Shown here piece by piece: positions 25,180 through 31,753 of a stretch of DNA of 35,695 nt. Source of the DNA: Candidatus Zixiibacteriota bacterium (GTDB lineage Bacteria; Zixibacteria; MSB-5A5; UBA10806; 4484-95); assembly GCA_021159005.1 (NCBI GenBank), contig JAGGSN010000076.1:1-35695 (forward strand), written 5' to 3'. Numbering within the stretch: position 1 is the first letter of the stretch; each line of letters starts with the position of its first letter. Both the position numbers and the translations under genes were made by a program. Below the pieces are notes generated by a model. It was not told where the DNA came from. It saw only the letters and a program-made list of their open reading frames with translations, and did no database searches.

Positions 25180-25236
25180 CCCACCCCCGCTTGAGGCGGG
25201 GGATGGGGCAACCAATTTTTAAACACACCTGTTAGG
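25180..25236 (+). repeat. 57-bp duplicated block with GC-rich hairpin, copy 2
   Basis: Nearly identical to 21716-21773, with small differences such as GGGGCAACCAATTTTTAAAC here against GGGGCACCCAATTTTTAAAT. Confidence 0.85.
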
Positions 25237-25277
25237 TTATGCGTCAGGATGGAAGGGACGACATCCCGACGCCCAGG
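25235..25277 (+). repeat. Partial copy of the ~100-bp stem-loop unit
   Basis: GGTTATGCGTCAGGATGGAA and onward matches the first ~43 bases of the units at 21834-22131. The stem GCGTCAGGATG / CATCCCGACGC keeps 10 of 11 pairs. The 3' part of the unit is missing. Confidence 0.8.
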
Positions 25278-25373
25278 AGTAATTCTGCCTAAGAAAGCGC
25301 TTGCAGTCTTAATCGTTTTCCGTTAACTTATTATTCAGGTTCTATTGCATTAAAACCAACTCCGGAGGAGTAG

Positions 25374-25811
25374 ATGAAACAGGCAGATCTTGGCGATACG
25401 GTAAAAATACACTATATAGGCAAACTTGAAAATGGGTTGATATTTGACTGCACCCGAGACAATGAACCGTTTGAGATACAAGTCGGCAGCGGCAAATCCG
25501 TACCGGGTTTTGAGATGGGCCTCACCGGTATGGCAATCGGGGATAAGCGCACTATTGCCGTGTCGCCGGAAGATGGTTTTGGCTTGCGGGATGAAAAATT
25601 GTCCGATAAAATAAATAAAAGCGACTTGCCTGATAATATTACAATAGCTGTTGGCAAGCAATTGATGATGCCTCACTCGGATGGCGAGTTCATTCGGGCA
25701 ACAATAACAGAAATACAAAGCGACAGCATAACTGTTGACTTGAATCATCCGTTAGCCGGCAGGAAACTTATATTTGAAGTTGAAATGCTTGAGATAGTGG
25801 AATCATCATAA
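25374..25811 (+). CDS. SlyD-like FKBP-type peptidyl-prolyl isomerase
   Basis: 145 residues. An FKBP domain starts GDTVKIHYIGKLENGLIFD and continues PFEIQVGSGKSVPGFEMGLTGMAIGDKRTIAVSPEDGFG. An insert-in-flap region (about 70-125, ending TVDLNHPLAGRKLIFEVEML) is the hallmark of SlyD-type proteins. These are cytoplasmic folding helpers combining prolyl isomerase and chaperone activity. The His/Cys-rich metal-binding tail of E. coli SlyD is absent; this one stops soon after the domain. There is no signal peptide. CCGGAGGAG lies a few bases before the ATG, a strong ribosome binding site. It appears to be transcribed alone. Confidence 0.92.
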   Translation: MKQADLGDTVKIHYIGKLENGLIFDCTRDNEPFEIQVGSGKSVPGFEMGLTGMAIGDKRTIAVSPEDGFGLRDEKLSDKINKSDLPDNITIAVGKQLMMPHSDGEFIRATITEIQSDSITVDLNHPLAGRKLIFEVEMLEIVESS

Positions 25812-25860
25812 TCTTACAAGCGCAGTTATTATAACCGCCAAGCTTTAACCTGCCTTATAA

Positions 25861-26748
25861 TTATTTTAAATACTTTTTTATTCCCTCGGCAAAATTAATT
25901 GGGGTAATATCGAGGTCGCTGAAAAAAGAATAGCTGCCGGAGGTATTTTCCGCTAACAGCATTTTAATCATATCAACAGTTATCGGGATAGGCAGGAAAC
26001 GCCCATAAAGCCTGGCTTTGAATTTCACGAATCTGACCGGCTGGTGGAATTTCCGGATTTTCTTTTTGCCCAGCGCTAAACCGATAATATCGAGCATCTC
26101 ATCAAATGTATACTTGTCCAGACCGGCTATATCATAAGTTTTACCGATTGTCTGGCGTTTGTCAATTGAGCGAACGAATCCCTCGGCAACATCATCGACA
26201 GATATCGGCTGAAGGCGATACTTGCCATCCCCGATAACCGGAAAAATCGGAGATAACTTTAATACTTTCACCAGCAGATTCACGAATTTATCCTCCGGTC
26301 CGAACACTACGGATGGTCTGAAAATAGTATAATCCAAGCCGCTCGCCTTGACTACATTTTCGCCCAGATGTTTTGTTTCCATATACTCGGTGTCGATATT
26401 ATTGGCTGTGCCAAGAGCCGACATATGCAGGAAACGTTTAATGCCAGACCCTTGCGCTGCTTTCACTAACGACATAGGTATCAAATGATGAGCGTAATCA
26501 AATGAGGTCTCTTTCGTTTCCTTGATTATGCCTATCAGATTAATAACCACCTCGCAGCCCTCGAGGATTTTCCTAATCTGCGAGGGGGAATCGTAATATA
26601 TGTAGCGCGACTCCGTACCCGAAAAACTGGCGATTTTGAGCAGAGAGCCCGGGCGAATCAGGGCGACAACATGATGGCCGGCCTTAACAAGCCTTTTTAT
26701 TATCACTTTTCCGATAAAACCGGTTCCGCCGGCGATAGCTATGTTCAT
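25861..26748 (-). CDS. Atypical SDR / NAD(P)-dependent epimerase-like protein
   Basis: 295 residues. An N-terminal Rossmann fold shows GGTGFIG (7-13). Later landmarks are VINLIGIIKE, LHMSALGTA, YMETKHLGENVV (the YxxxK pair), DYTIFRPSVVFGPEDKF and LQPISVDDVAEGF. This pattern fits the NDUFA9-like 'complex I NAD-binding subunit' and related quinone or ubiquinone-associated atypical SDRs rather than true sugar epimerases. The substrate is unknown. It converges with the SlyD-like gene, with ~49 bases between the stops, and is followed upstream by a large repeat-bearing gap. Confidence 0.82.
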   Translation of the reverse strand: MNIAIAGGTGFIGKVIIKRLVKAGHHVVALIRPGSLLKIASFSGTESRYIYYDSPSQIRKILEGCEVVINLIGIIKETKETSFDYAHHLIPMSLVKAAQGSGIKRFLHMSALGTANNIDTEYMETKHLGENVVKASGLDYTIFRPSVVFGPEDKFVNLLVKVLKLSPIFPVIGDGKYRLQPISVDDVAEGFVRSIDKRQTIGKTYDIAGLDKYTFDEMLDIIGLALGKKKIRKFHQPVRFVKFKARLYGRFLPIPITVDMIKMLLAENTSGSYSFFSDLDITPINFAEGIKKYLK

Positions 26749-26928
26749 AATATTATAAATAACATACGCATTTTCTATTCATCCTTATATGCTGCAAATA
26801 TATATGAGCTTGAAATTAAATCAACTGAATTTTTGTTTTCCGTGGCTGGCGTATGCCCTCGCCCAAAGGCACGTTTGTACCATACGGCCTGTAGGGTATG
26901 CCAATTGGCGTTGACATTACAGCAGTAG

Positions 26929-26951
26929 GGCAGGTCTTTCCGAGACCTGCC
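26929..26951. repeat. GGCAGGTCT hairpin, copy 3
   Basis: Identical to 25063-25085: arms GGCAGGTCT and AGACCTGCC, loop TTCCG, preceded by GTAG. Confidence 0.85.
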
Positions 26952-27023
26952 TATACAAAACGGTGATTATCGATGAGTATTAAATGTGATGATACTATAA
27001 ACATTTTGAATAGGCAAAAGTCG

Positions 27024-27038
27024 TCCGCCTGAGGCGGA
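27024..27038. repeat. TCCGCCTNAGGCGGA palindrome
   Basis: TCCGCCTGAGGCGGA, a member of the palindrome family, followed by TGCCCTAC. Confidence 0.85.
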
Positions 27039-27067
27039 TGCCCTACTTGGCTGATTATAAGCATACA

Positions 27068-27151
27068 GATTGCCGCGTCGCCCGCCAAAGGCGTCCGCCT
27101 AAGGCGGACTCGCAATGACTTTCTTATATTTTTTGTGAATAATGCGGGCTA
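27068..27151. repeat. Composite dispersed repeat, copy 2
   Basis: AGATTGCCGCGTCGCCCGCC and AAAGGCG precede a 17-bp palindrome GTCCGCCTAAGGCGGAC (27093-27109). Then come TCGCAATGACTTTC, TTATATTTTTTGTG and AATAATGCGGGCTA. Read on the minus strand it has the form GTCATTGCGAG...GCGACGCGGCAATCT, a layout I recall from dispersed repeats in many bacterial genomes. The palindrome sits inside it. Copy 1 is at 24970-25037. Confidence 0.8.
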
Positions 27152-27155
27152 GTAA

Positions 27156-27191
27156 GTCGAGTTCCGACCGGAGGGAGAAACCCAACATTTT
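27156..27191 (+). repeat. Dispersed 35-base element, copy 2
   Basis: GTCGAGTTCCGACCGGAGGG and onward to CCCAACATTT. It matches the reverse complement of 21775-21809. Confidence 0.8.
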
Positions 27192-27245
27192 GGACAGTGA
27201 CAGGTGATTTGCTAAGGGAAAGGGCGGCATATTGCTGCGAAAGGT

Positions 27246-27286
27246 GTCGGGTTTCTTGTTCATCCGCCTAAGGCGGAGAACCCGAC
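27246..27286. repeat. Nested inverted repeat with central palindrome
   Basis: Outer arms GTCGGGTT (27246-27253) and AACCCGAC (27279-27286) enclose the palindrome TCCGCCTAAGGCGGA (27263-27277). The arrangement could form a branched hairpin in RNA or a cruciform in DNA. Confidence 0.8.
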
Positions 27287-27354
27287 CTGCGATTGTATAA
27301 AAAAACGGGGAAACTCCTGTAATATGGCGGGCTGATAAAAAATGCCTTAGACAG

Positions 27355-28602
27355 TTAGCTGCTCATCGAATCCAAAAACTTAGCGTTAGTCTTGGTCTTA
27401 AGCAAACGGTCTAAAATAAACTCCATGGCGTCAACCGGGCTCATCTCGTTGAGAAACTTGCGCAGAATCCAGATACGCTTCAATTCATCGGCGGTCAACA
27501 GCAGTTCTTCCTTGCGAGTTCCCGAACGGTTAATATCAATAGCCGGGAAAGTGCGTCTATCAGCCAGGCGTCTGTCAAGCACTATTTCCATATTGCCGGT
27601 ACCCTTGAACTCCTCGAAAATAACATCATCCATGCGGGAACCGGTTTCAATAAGTGCTGTGGAGATGATAGTAAGCGAGCCGCCCTCTTCGATATTACGA
27701 GCCGCTCCGAAGAAACGTTTTGGTTTCTGCAGGGCGTTTGAATCAACGCCGCCGGACAGAATTTTGCCGGAGTGAGGTACAACAGAATTATAGGCGCGCG
27801 CCAGACGAGTAATCGAATCCAGCAGGATGCAAACATCTTTTTTATGCTCGACCAGCCTTTTGGCTTTCTCGATAACCATCTCAGCGACAGTAACATGCCT
27901 GTCGGCGGGTTCGTCAAATGTCGAGGAGACAACCTCAGCCTTAACAGTCCGCTCCATGTCGGTAACTTCCTCCGGACGCTCATCAATCAACAGCACGATT
28001 AATTTCATATCAGGATGATTAGTAGTAATCGAATTAGCGATTTTTTGCAGGATAATTGTTTTGCCGGCTTTCGGCGGCGAGGTAATAAGACCGCGCTGCC
28101 CCTTGCCGACTGGCGTCAGCATATCCATAATTCTGGTAGTGGCATCCTTAGAATCGACCTCAAGTTTAACTTTTTCCTCAGGGTAAAGCGGGGTAAGATT
28201 ATCAAACATAATTTTATGTTTGGCGATTTCCGGGTTTTCGTAATTAACCGCCTCGATTTTTAAAAGCGCAAAATATCTTTCGGTTTCTTTCGGGGGACGA
28301 ACCTGACCGCTGACAGTATCTCCCGACCGAAGATCGAATTTTTTAATCTGTGAGGGGCTAACATAAATATCATCAGGACCGGGAAGATAGTTATAGTCCG
28401 AGCTTCGCAAAAAGCCATAACCTTCAGACAACACTTCCAACACTCCCTCGGCAAAGATAAGACCATCCTGCTCGGTTTGCGCCTCGAGGATTTTAAAAAT
28501 CAGCTCGGATTTTTTCAAGCTGGAGACACTGGGAACCTGAAGTTCCTCGGCTAACGATGTAAGGTCATTAATAGTTTTTGATTTTAATTCAACAATATCC
28601 AT
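27355..28602 (-). CDS. rho: Transcription termination factor Rho
   Basis: 415 residues, near the E. coli length (419). Rho is a hexameric RNA-dependent ATPase that ends transcripts. The N-terminal helical domain (about 1-45) leads into a cold-shock-like RNA-binding domain ([38 protein letters not shown]). The ATPase has PPKAGKT (176-182), [13 protein letters not shown], the Q-loop-like and R-loop regions, and the conserved [39 protein letters not shown] region. No N-terminal insertion is present. AAAGGAG lies ~8 bases before the ATG. It is last in a five-gene minus-strand unit, ~108 bases after rsfS, so it may also have its own promoter. Confidence 0.97.
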   Translation of the reverse strand: MDIVELKSKTINDLTSLAEELQVPSVSSLKKSELIFKILEAQTEQDGLIFAEGVLEVLSEGYGFLRSSDYNYLPGPDDIYVSPSQIKKFDLRSGDTVSGQVRPPKETERYFALLKIEAVNYENPEIAKHKIMFDNLTPLYPEEKVKLEVDSKDATTRIMDMLTPVGKGQRGLITSPPKAGKTIILQKIANSITTNHPDMKLIVLLIDERPEEVTDMERTVKAEVVSSTFDEPADRHVTVAEMVIEKAKRLVEHKKDVCILLDSITRLARAYNSVVPHSGKILSGGVDSNALQKPKRFFGAARNIEEGGSLTIISTALIETGSRMDDVIFEEFKGTGNMEIVLDRRLADRRTFPAIDINRSGTRKEELLLTADELKRIWILRKFLNEMSPVDAMEFILDRLLKTKTNAKFLDSMSS

Positions 28603-28710
28603 AAAAAATACTCCTTTTATATCATTATTTTATGGGAGAAACAGAGGCCAGCTAAATCGCCTCCGCAGCCAACTCGTTATCAGTTAATTCGTTACGCGGT
28701 CAAAAGGTTT

Positions 28711-29052
28711 TTATTCCAGTTTTTCGCCAGGCGCATCTCCCCATAATTTTTCAAGTGAATAGTATTCCCTGACATCGGGTTGAAAAATATGCACAACTAC
28801 TGTTATATAGTCGAGTAAAACCCATTTAAGGTTTTTATAGCCCTCAACATGCCAAGCGCGAACATCTTTTTGTTTTAATCCCCCTATTATATTGTCAGTA
28901 ATCGCCTTTACATGAACATCAACAGAACCGCTAATTATTACAAAATAATTAGTTACATCCGAACTCTTGCGAAGATCCATAAGATATACATCGAATCCGT
29001 TTTTCTCAAGGGCGAGTTTTCCAACTTTGCGAGCTATTTGTTTAGGCGTCAA
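28711..29052 (-). CDS. rsfS: Ribosomal silencing factor RsfS
   Basis: 113 residues of the RsfS/YbeB/iojap family. These proteins bind uL14 on the large subunit and block joining of subunits in starved cells. The family pattern is clear: DVYLMDLRKSSDVTNYFVIISGSVDVHVKAITDNI, AWHVEGYKNLKWVLLDYITVVVHIFQPDVREYYSLEKLWGDAP. The start is TTG; GAGGT inside the last codons of the upstream LytR_C gene serves as ribosome binding site, and the next ATG (residue 25) would cut into the domain. Only three bases separate it from the upstream stop, so translation is probably coupled. Confidence 0.95.
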   Translation of the reverse strand: MTPKQIARKVGKLALEKNGFDVYLMDLRKSSDVTNYFVIISGSVDVHVKAITDNIIGGLKQKDVRAWHVEGYKNLKWVLLDYITVVVHIFQPDVREYYSLEKLWGDAPGEKLE

Positions 29053-29055
29053 TAG

Positions 29056-29568
29056 TTAATTAACCTCGTTTATTATGTTTTTTAAAACTGATGAGTAATC
29101 ACTGCCAATTATAACGGTTACATCAATATCAAGCAAATTATCAGACAATTTCTGAATTAGCAGCTGGTCTTGCTTGACTTTCGCAAGCTCAGCAACATAC
29201 AAGACGGCATTGGAATAATGGCCGTTATTTTCCTGGTTTCCCTTGCGGTCTAATATTAATGTATGCTCGAAATTACTCACTTTCGCATTGCCTTTGTCGA
29301 TAACGTCAAAGAATACCTCAGGGGATGACTCCATGAAGGCTTTAGCCATAGTTTCAGCGGCTCCGCTTACACCGCAGCCATTTAAAAGTTGAAGGCGGAT
29401 AATTTTGGGCACAGACTTGGATAGGCTAACTTCCGAGCGCGGTAAAAACATCGAAACTAAAAACACGACGATAAAAACCGATAGAAATATCACCGCCCAG
29501 CCTGTTATTCCAGGGCTTTTTAAATATTTACTGCTTGTTTTCTTTTTAGATTTTCTTATTGTTGGCAT
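29056..29568 (-). CDS. Membrane-anchored LytR_C domain protein
   Basis: 170 residues. A basic N-terminus (MPTIRKSKKKTSSKYLK) and one membrane helix (about 22-42, TGWAVIFLSVFIVVFLVSMF) are followed by an extracytoplasmic LytR C-terminal-like domain. That domain shows IRLQLLNGCGVSGAAETMAKAF, ILDRKGNQENNGHYSNAVLYVA and DVTVIIGSDY. There is no LytR_cpsA_psr catalytic domain, so it is a stand-alone LytR_C protein; its role in the envelope is unknown. A gene of this kind directly before rsfS is a recurring order in FCB-type genomes as I recall it. Confidence 0.85.
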   Translation of the reverse strand: MPTIRKSKKKTSSKYLKSPGITGWAVIFLSVFIVVFLVSMFLPRSEVSLSKSVPKIIRLQLLNGCGVSGAAETMAKAFMESSPEVFFDVIDKGNAKVSNFEHTLILDRKGNQENNGHYSNAVLYVAELAKVKQDQLLIQKLSDNLLDIDVTVIIGSDYSSVLKNIINEVN

Positions 29569-29602
29569 GTTTTTTGGGAGAAATTAATAGTAATGTTGGC
29601 GT

Positions 29603-30067
29603 CTAACGATCCCCCTCCCGAGAATAATAATTGTTATCATATGCAGAATTGTTGTCCTGATAGAATAGCGGCGTTTGCCGGTAATTAAACCGGAATAATA
29701 GATTTTTCGTAGGCCTATAGCTGATAGAAATTGCCGGCAATATACGACCATCAGTTAAAGAAACTCCGCTTGTATTAAAAAATGCTCCGGGTTGATGAAC
29801 ATACGCAATATCCAATTTTATATTAAGCGGATTGGATACTTGGTATTCAATAGAATTCAAATACATGCCCAAGCTTTGCGAACCGGAATTCGATGACATG
29901 AACATAAACGAATAACTTTGCGACATGTGAAAACGACTGGGGTCAAAAAGTGAAAATGATGATTTAGCAGGAGCATAACTCAAAGGTAAATTACTTTGAA
30001 GCTGAGCATAAGCCGAACCAGCTAACAATATGACCGCAATTATTAAAATAAATTTTCTCATTTCCAA
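29603..30067 (-). CDS. Small exported protein, probably outer-membrane associated
   Basis: 154 residues from a TTG with GGGAGGG about 7 bases upstream; the ATG two codons later (30061) is the alternative, and both give the same signal peptide (MRKFILIIAVILLAGSAYAQ). The mature protein has a conserved-looking segment LFDPSRFHMSQSYSFMFMSS followed by beta-strand-like stretches (LGMYLNSIEYQVSNPLNIKLDIAYVHQP, PAISISYRPTKNLLFRFNYRQTP). I believe I have seen similar proteins, with the DPSR...SYSF motif, beside GlmU-like and LytR_C genes in other FCB-group genomes. The function is not known. It is too short for a normal barrel, though it could be one small module. Confidence 0.7.
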   Translation of the reverse strand: MEMRKFILIIAVILLAGSAYAQLQSNLPLSYAPAKSSFSLFDPSRFHMSQSYSFMFMSSNSGSQSLGMYLNSIEYQVSNPLNIKLDIAYVHQPGAFFNTSGVSLTDGRILPAISISYRPTKNLLFRFNYRQTPLFYQDNNSAYDNNYYSREGDR

Positions 30068-30149
30068 TATTTACCCTCCCACTAAATGTGGTTAATAAAG
30101 TTACAACGCTAAAATTGTTCTGTCAATCTTTTTATTGTTTTACTGAAAT

Positions 30150-30905
30150 CTATTTTCTTTGTTCCTTGATTTTGGTTTCCATCAAAATTAATTCTTCTTT
30201 AGAGTTGATTCCAAGTCCTTCATCCGGATTATCGGAAATGAGCGCCGACACCTTTAGGCCTCTTTCCCGAAATAGAGCGATTGTATCAGTAAGATAATAC
30301 TCAGATTGGGCGTTTTCCGATTTTAACTGTTTTAGAACCGGTTTTAATTCGCGATTGTCAAAACAATAAGCGCCGGTGTTAACCTCATCGATTTGACGAA
30401 TATTATCATCGGCATCACGATACTCGATAATAGCCTTCAAAAAACCATCCCGATTGCGGACAATTCTGCCATAACTGCCCGGCTTATCAAGCCGCGCAGT
30501 TAACACTGTTGCGGCTGACCCGGTTTTTCGGCGCTTTTCCAATAAGCCGGCAATAGTCGAGGAGGAAATCAGCGGCATATCACCGCATAGCGCTAATAGA
30601 TCGCCGTTAAAATCACCAAGGGCAGGCATGGCTATCTGCACCGCATGGCCGGTTCCCAGCTGCGGCTGTTGAATAGCAAATTCAACTCCCCTGTCGGCAA
30701 GTTTTGTTTGAACAAGTTCATATTTATGGCCAATTACCAATATGATTTTTTCTACTCCAGCCTGCCTGACATTTTCAATAACATAATCGACAAGATATTT
30801 ATCGCCAAGTTTATGAAGTATTTTTGGCAAATCAGATTTCATACGTTTGCCGAGTCCTGCCGCCAATATGACAGCCGCTGTATTACTTTTGATTGCATCA
30901 CTCAT
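30150..30905 (-). CDS. GlmU-like UDP-HexNAc uridylyltransferase, single domain
   Basis: 251 residues. The nucleotidyltransferase domain matches the N-terminal half of GlmU: LAAGLGKRMKSDLPKILHKLG (14-34), then VIGHKYELVQ, QQPQLGTGHAV, LLALCGDMPLISSSTI, GSYGRIVR, IIEYRDAD, EVNTGAYCF and SEYYLTD. GlmU makes UDP-GlcNAc from GlcNAc-1-P and UTP, and its C-terminal left-handed beta-helix acetylates GlcN-1-P. That half is absent: the protein ends after LGINSKEELILMETKIKEQRK, where the helix would begin. Acetylation must be done elsewhere or the substrate differs. It is first of the glmU-like, exported protein, LytR_C, rsfS, rho unit. Confidence 0.87.
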   Translation of the reverse strand: MSDAIKSNTAAVILAAGLGKRMKSDLPKILHKLGDKYLVDYVIENVRQAGVEKIILVIGHKYELVQTKLADRGVEFAIQQPQLGTGHAVQIAMPALGDFNGDLLALCGDMPLISSSTIAGLLEKRRKTGSAATVLTARLDKPGSYGRIVRNRDGFLKAIIEYRDADDNIRQIDEVNTGAYCFDNRELKPVLKQLKSENAQSEYYLTDTIALFRERGLKVSALISDNPDEGLGINSKEELILMETKIKEQRK

Positions 30906-31049
30906 AACGTTTAAATATCCAAAGTAAATAGTAAGGTTGTTAATTGGTTAACTTTCAAGAATTGCGTTCCTAAGTAAAAAGTTTAGCAATAAATAAATAT
31001 AGCTTAATATCCTGCTGCTATAATGAGAAACCAACAATAATGATATTTC

Positions 31050-31397
31050 CTATGCCGGTCTGTTTTTTTCATCCACTTTAATAATTATCGGTTTATGGTC
31101 AGCTATTTCTTCGGGGTGAAGATGACAGTAGGAGATTATAATTATTATATCGCCTTTTATTCCCAGACGAGCCGCCGGACCGTTCAGGCATATTTCGCCG
31201 CTGTCGGGCTTGGCCTCAATTACATAAGTTTCCAGCCGATTGCCGTTATTGAGATTGACCACCTGAACTTTTTCGTGGGGATATATGCCGGCAGTTTCCA
31301 TAAGCTTTTTATCGATAGATATAGAACCATCATAATTGAGTTCAGCGCCGGTTATAGCAGCCCGGTGAATCTTGGATTTCATTACCGTGATAAACAT
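31050..31397 (-). CDS. panD: Aspartate 1-decarboxylase PanD
   Basis: 115 residues, the normal length. PanD makes beta-alanine for pantothenate and coenzyme A. It is made as a proenzyme that cleaves itself between Gly24 and Ser25, the Ser becoming a pyruvoyl group. Here YDGSISID has Gly24-Ser25 at exactly the classic position. Other landmarks are [38 protein letters not shown], and [29 protein letters not shown] lies before the ATG. It appears to be alone; no panB or panC is nearby. Confidence 0.96.
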   Translation of the reverse strand: MFITVMKSKIHRAAITGAELNYDGSISIDKKLMETAGIYPHEKVQVVNLNNGNRLETYVIEAKPDSGEICLNGPAARLGIKGDIIIIISYCHLHPEEIADHKPIIIKVDEKNRPA

Positions 31398-31753
31398 AAC
31401 TTTCCTAACTTGAAATTAATAGCTAAAAACCCTTTTGACAAGACTTTTTTAACAATTCCGAAAAATCTCATTAATTATCTAATCGTTGATATTATTCAAT
31501 AATAACAAACCAACTACAACTAAATATTTATCGTCATTTATATTTATATATAGATAAGAACATTTTTCAGTTAAAACCGAAACATTTTTTCCCCTTTTTG
31601 CCGCTTTAAATAATATTTTCAACTGAAAACTTTATCTTTTTAATTGACTGATAATGTATTACAGGGAATATCTCAAATCCGGCGGCAGCGGCACGTTGTT
31701 TGCCATTAAATCATATGGAAAATAATGATTAATTCTTGTTATCGGGAAGGATT
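31398..31753. other. Divergent intergenic region between panD and the SLBB export gene
   Basis: No gene or dispersed repeat is seen in these ~355 bases. The DNA is AT-rich with several homopolymer runs (for example TTTTTTCCCCTTTTT near 31586). Promoters for both divergent genes are expected, but no pair of boxes stands out. GGGAAGG precedes the export gene ATG. Confidence 0.6.

Larger units (their letters stand above)
24958..25373. other. Repeat-filled intergenic region before the SlyD-like gene
   Basis: Contains, in order, a palindrome inside a larger block (24970-25037), a GGCAGGTCT hairpin (25063-25085), a GC-rich hairpin (25124-25150), the second 57-bp block (25180-25236) and a partial copy of the 100-bp unit (25235-25277). 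Short open frames here run through the repeats only. The final ~95 bases are unique and end in a good ribosome binding site. Confidence 0.8.
26749..27354. other. Repeat-filled intergenic region between the SDR gene and rho
   Basis: This ~600-base gap has the densest set of dispersed elements in the window: a hairpin (26929-26951), a palindrome (27024-27038), a composite repeat (27068-27151), an element shared with 21775 (27156-27191) and a nested inverted repeat (27246-27286). No gene is supported. The SDR promoter should lie in its first ~150 bases, and the rho transcript must end within or beyond it. I see no hairpin followed by a T-run for the minus-strand transcript. Confidence 0.75.
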
